Shown here: one piece after another, positions 37,575-46,236 of the stretch
Numbering within the stretch: the stretch's first letter is position 1
Layout of the letters: every line of letters starts with the position of its first letter
DNA from: Thalassospira sp. ER-Se-21-Dark
GTDB lineage: Bacteria > Pseudomonadota > Alphaproteobacteria > Rhodospirillales > Thalassospiraceae
Assembly: GCF_017922435.1 (NCBI RefSeq)
Contig: NZ_VDEZ01000006.1
Span: forward strand, 124,001 to 188,000
Reading direction: 5' to 3'
Length of the DNA: 64,000 nt
The notes under the pieces: generated by a model
The model's input: the letters and a program-made list of their open reading frames with translations, nothing else
The model's database searches: none
What the model was told of the DNA's origin: nothing
Position numbers and translations under genes: made by a program

Positions 37575-37849
37575 GCCCCGCCCCCCAATTTCAAGGTGCT
37601 GGCATCGACCACCTCGGACGTTTCATGGGTCAGGGTATTGCGGCTTAGCACCAGCCAGCGACGACAACCGCCGGAATGGTGCCAATACTCACGATGTTCG
37701 CCGCGCGGGTTATCCCGCAGATAAACGTGATCAAACCAGACGGCTTCATCGGCACCGGCACTTGGGCGCGGGGTGGCAACTTCGCCGCGGATTGTAAATT
37801 CCTCGCGTGGACGCAGACCGCAATGAGGACATTTGACAAGACTACTCAT
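37571..37849 (-). CDS. Sarcosine oxidase-like delta subunit
   Basis: 92 residues with the zinc-type CPHCGLRPREEFTIRGE start, EAVWFDHVYLRDNPRGEHREYW and HHSGGCRRWLVLSRNTLTHE, matching SoxD. A small structural subunit that binds zinc through cysteines at the N-terminus. The ATG at 37849 is preferred over a TTG two codons upstream; GAGGA is 9 bases ahead. Confidence 0.9.
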   Translation of the reverse strand: MSSLVKCPHCGLRPREEFTIRGEVATPRPSAGADEAVWFDHVYLRDNPRGEHREYWHHSGGCRRWLVLSRNTLTHETSEVVDASTLKLGGGA

Positions 37850-37861
37850 TTCCAAACTTCC

Positions 37862-39112
37862 TCAATGCAGGTTGGCCTGGGCGCCAACGCCCTTTTCATC
37901 CAGAAGATACCCGCGTGCAAAGCGGTCCATGCGAAACGCGGTTGCGGTTTCATGCGGCGTATCGGTCGCCAGCAAATGGGCAAAGCAATATCCCGACGCC
38001 GGGGTCGCCTTGAACCCGCCATAACACCAGCCGCCATTGAAATAGAGGTTCGACAGATGGGTGCGATCCATGATCGGCGATCCATCCATGCTCATATCCA
38101 TGATCCCGCCCCAACTGCGCAGGATACGTACCCGCGACAATGCCGGAATCATCGCCATGCCGGCCTCGGCCACATACTCCACGCACGCTAGGTTTCCGCG
38201 CTGGGCGTAGGAGTTATAACCTTCGATATCCCCGCCAAACACGAGGCCACCCTTGTCAGACTGCGAGACATAAAAATGCCCCGCGCCAAAGGTGACCACG
38301 GTATCGATGAACGGTTTCAATCCTTCGGACACAAAGGCCTGAAGCGCGTGACTTTCAATCGGCAGGCGCATATCGACCATTTTGGCAACATGGCTTGAAC
38401 TGCCTGCCACCGCCATGGCGAGCTTGTTGCACGTGATCGCGCCCCGTGTGGTTTGAACCCCGGTGATCTGATCGCCTTCGCGGTCAATGCCGGTGACTTC
38501 GCAATTCTGAATGATATCAACGCCGTTCTGATCGGCCCCGCGCGCAAAGCCCCACGCAACGGCATCATGGCGCACCGTGCCGCCGCGCGCCTGCATCAGG
38601 CCACCCATGATCGGAAAACGGGCATTCTCATAATCAAGGAACGGCAGCTTTTCACGCAGCTGATCGCGACCAAGAAGTTCCGCATCCACCCCATGCAGGC
38701 GCATGGCATTGCCCCTGCGCGTGTAGGCATCGCGCTGGGCATCGGAATGAAACAGATTGACCACGCCGCGCTGGGACACCATGGCGTTGAAATTGAAATC
38801 CTGCTCAAGGCCCTCCCACAGCTTCATCGAAAATTCGTAGAACGGGTTATTGCCTTCAAGCAGGTAGTTGGATCGAATGATCGTAGTATTCCGCCCGATA
38901 TTCCCCGATCCAAGATAGCCCTTTTCAAGCACGGCAACATTGCGCATACCAAATACCTTGGAAAGGTAATAGGCGGTTGCCAATCCATGCCCGCCACCGC
39001 CGATGATGATCACATCGTAATGCGGTTTCGGGTCCGGATTGCGCCAGGCCGGCTTCCAGTTCTTGTTCTCGGAAAACGCATTGCCAAGCAATGACAGGGC
39101 TGAATAACGCAT
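37862..39112 (-). CDS. Sarcosine oxidase-like beta subunit (FAD-dependent)
   Basis: About 416 residues, beginning MRYSALSLLGNAF as the family does. FAD-binding motif DVIIIGGGGHGLATAYYL at about 32-49; TTIIRSNYLLEGNNPFYEFS, MDGSPIMDRTHLSNLYFNGG and GGFKATPASGY follow. This subunit carries the demethylating flavin centre. First gene of the operon B-D-A-G, divergent from the GlxA-type regulator. Substrate (N-methylglutamate or sarcosine) is not readable from sequence alone. Confidence 0.92.
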   Translation of the reverse strand: MRYSALSLLGNAFSENKNWKPAWRNPDPKPHYDVIIIGGGGHGLATAYYLSKVFGMRNVAVLEKGYLGSGNIGRNTTIIRSNYLLEGNNPFYEFSMKLWEGLEQDFNFNAMVSQRGVVNLFHSDAQRDAYTRRGNAMRLHGVDAELLGRDQLREKLPFLDYENARFPIMGGLMQARGGTVRHDAVAWGFARGADQNGVDIIQNCEVTGIDREGDQITGVQTTRGAITCNKLAMAVAGSSSHVAKMVDMRLPIESHALQAFVSEGLKPFIDTVVTFGAGHFYVSQSDKGGLVFGGDIEGYNSYAQRGNLACVEYVAEAGMAMIPALSRVRILRSWGGIMDMSMDGSPIMDRTHLSNLYFNGGWCYGGFKATPASGYCFAHLLATDTPHETATAFRMDRFARGYLLDEKGVGAQANLH

Positions 39113-39161
39113 CATCGATCTTTCGCTGTTGCCCACATCGGGTACCCAGCAATCTTGACAG

Positions 39162-39232
39162 AGGTGCAAATTGCAGCTTGTCTATTAAAGACATCCAATA
39201 ACACAAATGCGACATCGCGATATTATTGTCGC
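39162..39232. promoter_or_regulatory. Palindromes between the mgd/sox operon and the GlxA-type regulator
   Basis: TGCAAATTGCA (39165-39175) is a perfect odd palindrome extended by AG...CT, and GCGACA (39209-39214) pairs with TGTCGC (39227-39232). Both lie in the 141-base divergent region and are candidate operators. Confidence 0.4.
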
Positions 39233-39253
39233 CCAACGCGGGATACCGGCGTC

Positions 39254-40264
39254 ATGAGCTCAGACACCCAAAACAGAACCACACGCACCCCGCGTACCGG
39301 GCAACTTGACGCCAAACCGGTTCCGGCCACCCAGCATATCGGTTTCATGTTGCTGCCCGATTTTGCGTTGATGTCTTATGCCTCGGCGATTGAGCCGCTG
39401 CGTGCGGCCAACCTTCTGGCGGGCCAGCCGATCTACAAGGTTTTGAATTATTCGGCGGCGGGCGGAAACGTTTTATCCTCGTCGGGCACTATGGTGCCGA
39501 CCACCCCGCTGTCGCAGGCCCCGACCAGTTTGCACACCCTGTTCATCTGTGCCGGTGGACATCCGTCGCAATGGCAGGCACCGGGCATGCTTGGCAATTT
39601 GCGCAAACTGGCGCGCTGGGGTGTGCGCATGGGCGGCATATCAAGCGGAGCTTATGTTCTGGCCGCCGCCGGGCTTCTGGGGCAGCGTCAATTCACCATT
39701 CACTGGGAACATGCCCCTGCCCTGATCGAAGCCTTTCCCGATCTGGAACCCCAACGCGCACGGTTTGTCATTGACGGGGATCGCATCACCTGCGGCGGCG
39801 GGGTGGCACCGCTTGACATGATGCATGCCATGATCGCTGAAAACCTTGGCGCGGATTTCGCAACCCGGGTTTCGGACTGGTTCCTGCATACACAGGTCGG
39901 GCAATCGGGCGGCCCGCAACGGGCATCACTTGCAGAACGCTATAACGTGCATCATGCCGGATTGCTTCGGGTTCTCGAAAAGATGGAAACCACCATCGAA
40001 GATCCTAAAACCCGCGAAGAAATGGCGCGCTTTGCCAGGCTTTCAACCCGGCAGCTTGATCGCTTGTTTGACCAGCATCTTGGCAAGTCGTTCCTTGAAA
40101 CCTATCGACAGGTCCGGCTTGAACATGCCCGCAAGCTTTTGACGCAAAGTGCCCTGACCATTTCCGAGATCGCCTTCGCCACCGGCTTTTCCAACAGCAG
40201 CCATTTTTCACGCAGCTACAAAGACGCTTACGGCGTGAAGCCAAGCGAAGCGCGCGGTCTCTGA
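39254..40264 (+). CDS. GlxA-family regulator (DJ-1/PfpI plus AraC HTH)
   Basis: 336 residues. N-terminal DJ-1/PfpI-like sensor domain (IGFMLLPDFALMSYASAIEPLRAAN, TLFICAGGHPS, GISSGAYVLAAAGLL) and C-terminal AraC-type DNA-binding domain (LSTRQLDRLFDQHLGKS, ISEIAFATGFSNSSHFSRSYK). GbdR/GlxA-type proteins commonly activate quaternary and methylated amine catabolism. Divergent from the sarcosine-oxidase-like operon and placed before the amt-tdm genes, so it is the likely activator of this arm. Start at the ATG 39254, which yields the expected N-terminus. Confidence 0.9.
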   Translation: MSSDTQNRTTRTPRTGQLDAKPVPATQHIGFMLLPDFALMSYASAIEPLRAANLLAGQPIYKVLNYSAAGGNVLSSSGTMVPTTPLSQAPTSLHTLFICAGGHPSQWQAPGMLGNLRKLARWGVRMGGISSGAYVLAAAGLLGQRQFTIHWEHAPALIEAFPDLEPQRARFVIDGDRITCGGGVAPLDMMHAMIAENLGADFATRVSDWFLHTQVGQSGGPQRASLAERYNVHHAGLLRVLEKMETTIEDPKTREEMARFARLSTRQLDRLFDQHLGKSFLETYRQVRLEHARKLLTQSALTISEIAFATGFSNSSHFSRSYKDAYGVKPSEARGL

Positions 40265-40333
40265 CCCGAACACTCTGCAGATCAAAAACCCAACCCAAAG
40301 ATGCATTTCCCACCCCGGGAAATAGACGGAATC

Positions 40334-40347
40334 GGCACGACTCCGGC
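40334..40347 (+). promoter_or_regulatory. Possible sigma-54 promoter of the amt gene
   Basis: CGGCACGACTCCGGC carries the GG-N10-GC spacing and GGCACG of RpoN promoters, but has CGGC where TTGC is usual. It lies 210 bases before amt. The following 200 bases are AT-rich leader without other clear elements. Confidence 0.3.
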
Positions 40348-40556
40348 GATCTGCATATTTGATATGCATTAAATTTTAGCGTCTATTTTTTATTCAAATT
40401 TTCTCTTGATCGATTTTATATTCTTTTAGATGATTGATTTTCCTGTAATTTTTGCGACGCACAATAAAAAACACATTTGCGCTTGTTCACTACAGGGAAT
40501 TGAATTTTAATAAAAGGAATGTCCATCGGGGGGCATTTTGTGATGGAGAGACTAAA

Positions 40557-41903
40557 ATGGAACAATCCGTACCAGAGTTGATGGCGAGGCTGGACAGCCT
40601 TGAAGCATCGCTCAGCATGGCAACGACCATCAATTCCGAAGTATTCTATTGGTGGTGTACTGCACTGATGCTTGCAATTCACGCAGGCTTCCTTGCGTAT
40701 GAAATGGGTGCATCGCGTGCGAAGAACGCACTGGCATCCGGTATGAAAAACCTGATCGCTTTCGCATTCCTGATCCCGGCCTTCTATTATATCGGCTGGT
40801 GGATCTATCTTGCGTTCCCGACCGGCTTCACCATTTCCGACGGTTCCGAGGCAGGCCTGCCCTGGAGCGAATATATGGGTCCGAACCTGACGGATAACGC
40901 GTCGGGCATCTTCTATGCGGCCTTCACACTGTTTGCGGCAACCACCGCCTCGATCATGTCGGGCTCGGTGATCGAACGTATCCGTATTTCCGGCTTCACC
41001 ATCCTTGCCCTGTTCCTGGGCGCTGTTGTCTGGATCCTTGGCGCATCCTGGGGCTGGCATCCGGATGGTTGGCTCACCACCGAGTGGGGCCTGCATGACG
41101 TTGGTGCGGCGGGTGCCGTTCACACCATCGCCGGCTTCTTCACCCTTGGCGTTCTGATCAACCTTGGTCCGCGTATCGGTCGCTTCAATGCCGACGGTAC
41201 CGTCAACAACATCGACGGTCACAACATGCCGATGTCGCTGATTGGCCTGATGCTCATTGTTATGGGCTTCTTCGGCTTCCTTGGCGGCTGCATCATCTAT
41301 ACCGGCGATACCTGGATGACCATTTACAACACCCCGGCAACCCTGTCGGCGTTCGCATTCAACACCCTGATGGGCGTTGCAGGCGGCATGATCGGTGCGT
41401 ATCTGGTCACCCGTGATCCGTTCTGGATGATGTCTGGTGCACTGATCGGTGTGATTTCCTCTGCGCCGGCACTTGACCTTTACTATCCGGGTCTTGCCTT
41501 CCTCGTCAGCTTTGGCGGCGGTTGCGTCATGCCGAAACTCAACGACATCCTTGTTGAGAAATTTAAGATCGACGATGCGGTTGGCGCGGTTGCCGTCCAC
41601 GGCTTTGGCGGTGTCTGGGGTCTGGTCATGGCCGGTATCTTTGCGTCTGGCTATCAGAACGTTGCCGGTCCGGAGATCTCGTTTGTCGGTCAGCTTTCAA
41701 GTGCTGTCGTCTTCATGATCCTTGGCTTCGCTCCGGGTTACGTTCTGTCCCTGGTGCTGAAGCTTGTTGGTCTGCTGCGTGTGTCTGAACAGGCAGAAGT
41801 GGCTGGCCTCGACAAGGCAGAAGTACCGGTCCGCGCATATCCGGAAAGCACCGTTCCGGCAGCGTTCACCAACGATCCGACTTCGCCGACCCCGGCTGAG
41901 TAA
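40557..41903 (+). CDS. Ammonium transporter family protein (Amt)
   Basis: 448 residues, about eleven transmembrane helices, with Amt signatures: DNASGIFYAAFTLFAATTASIMSGSVIERI, HTIAGFFTLGVLINLGPRIG and the pore-His segment VGAVAVHGFGGVWGLV. Amt proteins move ammonium and can carry methylammonium; the location among methylated-amine genes makes either substrate plausible. GGAGA lies ahead of the ATG at 40557. The N-terminal stretch QSVPELMARLDSLEASLSM is coiled-coil-like and unusual for the family, as there is no obvious cleavable signal peptide. Confidence 0.9.
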   Translation: MEQSVPELMARLDSLEASLSMATTINSEVFYWWCTALMLAIHAGFLAYEMGASRAKNALASGMKNLIAFAFLIPAFYYIGWWIYLAFPTGFTISDGSEAGLPWSEYMGPNLTDNASGIFYAAFTLFAATTASIMSGSVIERIRISGFTILALFLGAVVWILGASWGWHPDGWLTTEWGLHDVGAAGAVHTIAGFFTLGVLINLGPRIGRFNADGTVNNIDGHNMPMSLIGLMLIVMGFFGFLGGCIIYTGDTWMTIYNTPATLSAFAFNTLMGVAGGMIGAYLVTRDPFWMMSGALIGVISSAPALDLYYPGLAFLVSFGGGCVMPKLNDILVEKFKIDDAVGAVAVHGFGGVWGLVMAGIFASGYQNVAGPEISFVGQLSSAVVFMILGFAPGYVLSLVLKLVGLLRVSEQAEVAGLDKAEVPVRAYPESTVPAAFTNDPTSPTPAE

Positions 41904-41939
41904 GATTGTTCTGACACATCGAAACAAGGAAACTGAAAC

Positions 41940-42104
41940 ATGAACTCAGCTCCGATTACCAGTTGGGAAGGTGCAGAAGCCTACTTCACCTTTGCTGACA
42001 AACCGGCTCTGCTCGTGGCGCTTACACTTGTTGGTGTTGGCGTGTGCATCTGGACCATCGCCTCGATGGCCATTCACGAGAACAAAGCCTACAAGGACAT
42101 GTAA
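41940..42104 (+). CDS. Small single-span membrane protein (54 aa) after amt
   Basis: 54 residues, starting MNSAPITSWEGAEAYFTF, with one hydrophobic helix (about 22-42, ALLVALTLVGVGVCIWTIA) and a polar tail HENKAYKDM. AAGGAA lies at good spacing before the ATG. It begins 37 bases after the amt stop and is followed by a terminator, so it is almost certainly co-transcribed with amt. I know no named family. An accessory subunit or regulator of the transporter is an inference. Confidence 0.75.
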   Translation: MNSAPITSWEGAEAYFTFADKPALLVALTLVGVGVCIWTIASMAIHENKAYKDM

Positions 42105-42174
42105 TCTGATTGATGCAAAGCAATACAATGACGCCCTGAACCCTCGGGTTATTGCTTCGCTCAACCGACACAGC

Positions 42175-42210
42175 GAGAGGCCAGTGTCAAAACTGGCCTC
42201 TCTGCCTTTT
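42175..42210 (+). terminator. Terminator after the amt-small protein pair
   Basis: GAGAGGCCAGT and ACTGGCCTCTC form an 11-pair perfect stem with a six-base loop, followed by TGCCTTTT. Confidence 0.8.
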
Positions 42211-42283
42211 CCCGATAAAGTAAAAACACCAAATACCCTTCAGGCCCGCCGCTTTCAGATCATTCACCGCACACGAGGCCACA

Positions 42284-44668
42284 ATGATCGACCTTGCCCG
42301 AACACCGGAAAACTATCCGCACGCTGTCCGCGCTGCGCGTCCCAGTCGCATTATCAATGCCGGACGCACCGCGATGGCGCGCAATCGCGAACGCTATGAA
42401 ATTCCCGGACGGGGCGCGATCATGATTTCGGTGCGCGAGGGCGACCAACTCGCTCTGCGCAATTGCGAAGGCATGCAATCGGTCGAGCTGATCGGCCTGA
42501 CACCATCTGGCACCCCAAGGCCCGAGATTTTTGAACCTTTGGCACATGGCACCCCAAAAGGCCTGATAGATCTGCTGTCTGATCCGTTTGACGACAGCCT
42601 GATACGCTTTGCCAAGACCTTGCGCAAACGCGATATCAAACTTGAAACCTGTCTTGCCCATCGGCTTTTTGGCAATGCCAGCCCGCCCGGTGATACGGTC
42701 GAACTGACCATCCAACTTGACGGGTTTGTCATCATCGCCACCCCGGCACCCCTGATGCGGATTGATGCCCATAATACCGCAACACCGATCACAGCCCTGA
42801 TCAAGCGCGCCCATCATTCTGATACCTACAGCTTCGCCCTGCCCGACCCGCTGGCCGATCCGGTTGTGGATTTGCGTGTGCATTCCGCCACCGCCGAGGC
42901 CTATGAAATCAAGGCGGGTGATTACATCCAGATTCTTGATGTTGACGGGCGGCAATGTACCGATTTTCAGTGCTTTGATGCGCGCAAACTTGATCGCGGT
43001 ATTCAGAACCCGTTGGATGTGACCACCACACGCACATTGACGGGCCATGCCTATCCAATGCCGGGCCTGCACGGAAAATACTATGATCAGGACATGGATC
43101 CACTGGTCGAGGTCGTTCAGGATACCTGCGGGCGTCATGATGCCTTTGCCATGGCCTGTGCGGCAAAATATTACGATGATATCGGCTATCCCGGTCATGT
43201 GAACTGCACGGACAACTTCAACACAGCCCTTGCCAAACATGGTGTTGATCCGCGCGCAGGCTGGATGGCGATCAATTTCTTTTTCAATACCGGCATTGAT
43301 GACCATGGGGTGATGTATGCCGATCAGCCCTGGTCACGTCCCGGCGATTATGTGTTGCTGCGCGCGATGACCGATCTGGTCTGCGTATCGTCCGCCTGCC
43401 CGGATGACACATCGGCGGCCAATGCCTGGAAACCGACCGACATCCATATCCGAAGTTACGATGGTGCTGAAAAATTCAGCCACGCCGTTGCCTGGCGCCC
43501 GACTGCAGAGGCCGAAGCAAAAATGACCAAAGAAACCGCCTTCCACCCGCGCACAAGCGAACTTACCCGCAACTTCGTCGAATATAAGGGGTTCTGGCTG
43601 GCCCATGAATATACCGGCCATGGCATGATCGAAGAATATTATGCCTGCCGTGAAAAGGCCGTGGTCATTGATCTGTCGGCCTTGCGGAAGTTCGAAATCA
43701 CCGGCCCGGACAGCGAAGCGCTGATGCAATATTGCCTGACGCGCAATGTCAAAAAACTTGGCATCGGACAGGTCGTCTATTCCGCGATGTGCTATCCGCA
43801 TGGCGGGATGATTGATGATGGCACATTACTGCGTCTGGGGCAGGATAACTTCCGCTGGATTTGTGGCGATGATTACAGCGGTGTTTGGCTGCGTGAACAG
43901 GCAGAAAAACTTGGCCTTCAGGTCCTGATCCGCTCATCGACCGATCAGATGCACAACATCGCCGTTCAGGGCCCAAAAAGTCGCGATATTCTGCGCGAAG
44001 TCATCTGGACTCCACCGCATCAGCCGTCCATCGATGAAGTCGAATGGTTCAAATTCACCATTGGCCGGATCGGTGACGCCAAAGGCGCGCCTGTTGTCGT
44101 GTCACGCACCGGCTATACCGGGGAACTTGGTTATGAAGTCTGGTGCCATCCCAAGGATGCCATCACTGTTTTTGACGCCATTTGGGAGGCCGGCAAACCA
44201 CACGGCCTGACGCCGATGGGGTTGGGAGCCCTTGATATGGTGCGGATTGAAGCCGGATTGATCTTTGCCGATTATGAATTTTCCGATCAGACCGACCCGT
44301 TTGAAGCCGGAATCGGCTTTACCGTGCCTCTGAAATCCAAGGAAGATGACTTTATCGGCCGTGACGCCCTGATCCGGCGCAAGGAACATCCATCACACAA
44401 ACTGGTCGGGATCGAGATTGATGGCAATGTCACCGTCGGCCATGGTGATTGCGTCCATATCGGACGTGCGCAGATCGGTGTGATCACCAGTGCGGTGCGA
44501 TCCCCCATTCTGGGCAAGAATATCGCGCTAGCGCGGGTTGATATCGCGCACGCCGATATCGGCACCGAGGTCGAGATTGGCAAGCTTGACGGCCATATGG
44601 TCCGCCTGCCCGCCATCATCACCGCCTTCCCGCATTATGATCCCAAAAAGGAAAAGCCGCGGTCCTGA
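42284..44668 (+). CDS. tdm: Trimethylamine N-oxide demethylase (Tdm: DUF1989 plus GcvT)
   Basis: 794 residues. N-terminal DUF1989 domain (to about 400) fused to a GcvT/aminomethyltransferase THF-binding domain (about 420-794, with FEITGPDSEALMQYCLTRNV, SRTGYTGELGYEVWC, GLGALDMVRIEAGL). This fusion defines Tdm, which splits TMAO into dimethylamine and formaldehyde, the latter trapped on THF by the C-terminal domain. A three-Cys zinc site is known for Tdm; candidate cysteines here are Cys282, Cys292, Cys308 (VNCTDNF) and Cys372 (SACPDD). Convergent with tmm. No TMAO importer genes lie in the window, so TMAO may arise mainly from the neighbouring Tmm. Confidence 0.9.
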   Translation: MIDLARTPENYPHAVRAARPSRIINAGRTAMARNRERYEIPGRGAIMISVREGDQLALRNCEGMQSVELIGLTPSGTPRPEIFEPLAHGTPKGLIDLLSDPFDDSLIRFAKTLRKRDIKLETCLAHRLFGNASPPGDTVELTIQLDGFVIIATPAPLMRIDAHNTATPITALIKRAHHSDTYSFALPDPLADPVVDLRVHSATAEAYEIKAGDYIQILDVDGRQCTDFQCFDARKLDRGIQNPLDVTTTRTLTGHAYPMPGLHGKYYDQDMDPLVEVVQDTCGRHDAFAMACAAKYYDDIGYPGHVNCTDNFNTALAKHGVDPRAGWMAINFFFNTGIDDHGVMYADQPWSRPGDYVLLRAMTDLVCVSSACPDDTSAANAWKPTDIHIRSYDGAEKFSHAVAWRPTAEAEAKMTKETAFHPRTSELTRNFVEYKGFWLAHEYTGHGMIEEYYACREKAVVIDLSALRKFEITGPDSEALMQYCLTRNVKKLGIGQVVYSAMCYPHGGMIDDGTLLRLGQDNFRWICGDDYSGVWLREQAEKLGLQVLIRSSTDQMHNIAVQGPKSRDILREVIWTPPHQPSIDEVEWFKFTIGRIGDAKGAPVVVSRTGYTGELGYEVWCHPKDAITVFDAIWEAGKPHGLTPMGLGALDMVRIEAGLIFADYEFSDQTDPFEAGIGFTVPLKSKEDDFIGRDALIRRKEHPSHKLVGIEIDGNVTVGHGDCVHIGRAQIGVITSAVRSPILGKNIALARVDIAHADIGTEVEIGKLDGHMVRLPAIITAFPHYDPKKEKPRS

Positions 44669-44751
44669 AACCCTCGGCTTAAAGCCTTGCAAAAGAAACC
44701 CCGCAGCCATATCGACTGTGGGGGTGACTGCGAGTTTGGTTAAGGGAGACG

Positions 44752-44773
44752 GCGGGCTTGCGCCCGCTTCTTT
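44752..44773 (+). terminator. Terminator after tdm
   Basis: GCGGGC and GCCCGC stem with a four-base loop and TTCTTT. A second hairpin CCCCGCAG...CTGTGGGG lies about 35 bases upstream. Confidence 0.65.
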
Positions 44774-44796
44774 GAAAGTCCTGAAAGTTCGGCTGC

Positions 44797-46158
44797 CTAT
44801 TCGGCAGCCGTTTTCTTTTCAACCTGCAAATAGGCTTCAAGGCTGTCATCAAGTTCGTCCAGCCACGGCGTGTGATGGGCGGGTGACATATTGCCCGTCA
44901 TCAGCGAGCGATAGGACTTGTTGCGATAGCCCATGATGTCATCAGCCTTGTCATGTTCCCATTCCTCGAAGGTCTTGTTCACCCCTTCGATATCGAACAT
45001 CGGGTAATCCGTCATTTCGATCAGATGGGCGGTGTAATCGCCCTGGAACCAGATCATGTCGTGATCGTCCTTAAGACCCTCTTCGCGCTCCCGCCAGGCT
45101 TTGCTGTCGGCCTTCATCTCATCCCTGGATGGCAAGGGAATGCGGCCCATGATCACATCACGGGCAAACCATGCCTGCGCGTCAAACATGTTGAAGGTAT
45201 AGAACTGGTCCTGCATGCCGAGATACATCATCTTCGGATTTTCTTCCCAGACGACCCCCTTATAAAGTCCCAATGGCCACAGGCGGTTAGCGGTCTTAAG
45301 CCGCAGATCATCAGTCAGGAACGGGAAGTGATGCTGATAGCCGGTGCACAGAATGATCGCATCGACGTCTCGCGAAGAGCCATCCTTGAAATAGGCCGTA
45401 TTGCCCTCAACCTTGGTCAGAAGCGGCACCTCTGCCCAGTTATCGGGCCAGTCAAAGCCGATCGGATTGGTCCGGTGGCTGACCGTCACCGACTGGCATC
45501 CATACTTGTAACACTGTGATCCGATATCCTCGGCCGAATAGGACGTCCCGATGATCAAGATATCCTTGCCCTTGAATTCCAGTGCATCGCGGAAATCATG
45601 GGCATGCAAAACACGCCCACCAAAGGTATCAAATCCGGGGAATTCAGGCACATTTGGCGTCGAGAAATGGCCATTGGCAACAATGACATGATCAAATTCC
45701 TCGGTCGACACCACATCATTTTTCAGATCGTGCGCCGTCACCAGAAACGTTTGGCTTTCTTCATCAAACTCAACACTGCGCACCGGGGTTCTGAAACGCA
45801 CCCATGGCCGGACATTGGCCTTTTCAACGCGGCCCTTGATGTAATCCCAGATCACCGCGCGCGGCGGATAGGATGCGATGGGTTTGCCGAAATGCTCCTC
45901 AAACGTGTAATCGGCAAATTCCAGGCATTCCTTTGGGCCGTTCGACCACAGATAGCGATACATCGATCCGTGGATTGGCTCGCCATATTCATCAAGACCG
46001 GTGCGCCAGGTATAGTTCCACAAACCACCCCAGTCTTCCTGACGTTCAAAACACACAATCTCGGGGATTTCGGCCCCTTTGGCGGCAGCAGATTGAAATG
46101 CACGCATCTGCGCCATGCCTGACGGACCGGCGCCAATAATCGCAACACGAAGTGTCAT
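44797..46158 (-). CDS. tmm: Trimethylamine monooxygenase (flavin-containing monooxygenase)
   Basis: 453 residues. Oxidises trimethylamine to its N-oxide with NADPH and oxygen. FAD motif GAGPSG (9-14); the FMO signature region [18 protein letters not shown]-binding [21 protein letters not shown] near the end. The [30 protein letters not shown] segment (start [17 protein letters not shown]) is characteristic of bacterial Tmm. Last gene of the minus-strand dmmDABC-tmm block, 78 bases after dmmC, so both monooxygenases are probably induced together. Confidence 0.92.
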   Translation of the reverse strand: MTLRVAIIGAGPSGMAQMRAFQSAAAKGAEIPEIVCFERQEDWGGLWNYTWRTGLDEYGEPIHGSMYRYLWSNGPKECLEFADYTFEEHFGKPIASYPPRAVIWDYIKGRVEKANVRPWVRFRTPVRSVEFDEESQTFLVTAHDLKNDVVSTEEFDHVIVANGHFSTPNVPEFPGFDTFGGRVLHAHDFRDALEFKGKDILIIGTSYSAEDIGSQCYKYGCQSVTVSHRTNPIGFDWPDNWAEVPLLTKVEGNTAYFKDGSSRDVDAIILCTGYQHHFPFLTDDLRLKTANRLWPLGLYKGVVWEENPKMMYLGMQDQFYTFNMFDAQAWFARDVIMGRIPLPSRDEMKADSKAWREREEGLKDDHDMIWFQGDYTAHLIEMTDYPMFDIEGVNKTFEEWEHDKADDIMGYRNKSYRSLMTGNMSPAHHTPWLDELDDSLEAYLQVEKKTAAE

Positions 46159-46236
46159 AGCCTTAATTCCCCAATAAAAGCGTTATTCGTTTCCTCCGTC
46201 CGGCTTTGTGCCGGTTCGTTTTTCAGGGTCAAAGCC

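Noticed and set aside
42105..42283. Possible riboswitch upstream of tdm
   Set aside because: Only one simple hairpin with a T-rich tail is present, which fits the terminator of the amt pair; no conserved riboswitch core is recognisable.
46158..46236. Hairpin CCGGC-ACAAA-GCCGG between dmmC and tmm as a terminator
   Set aside because: On the transcribed minus strand it is followed by ACGGAGG, not a T-run; at most it is an RNA processing or attenuation element.
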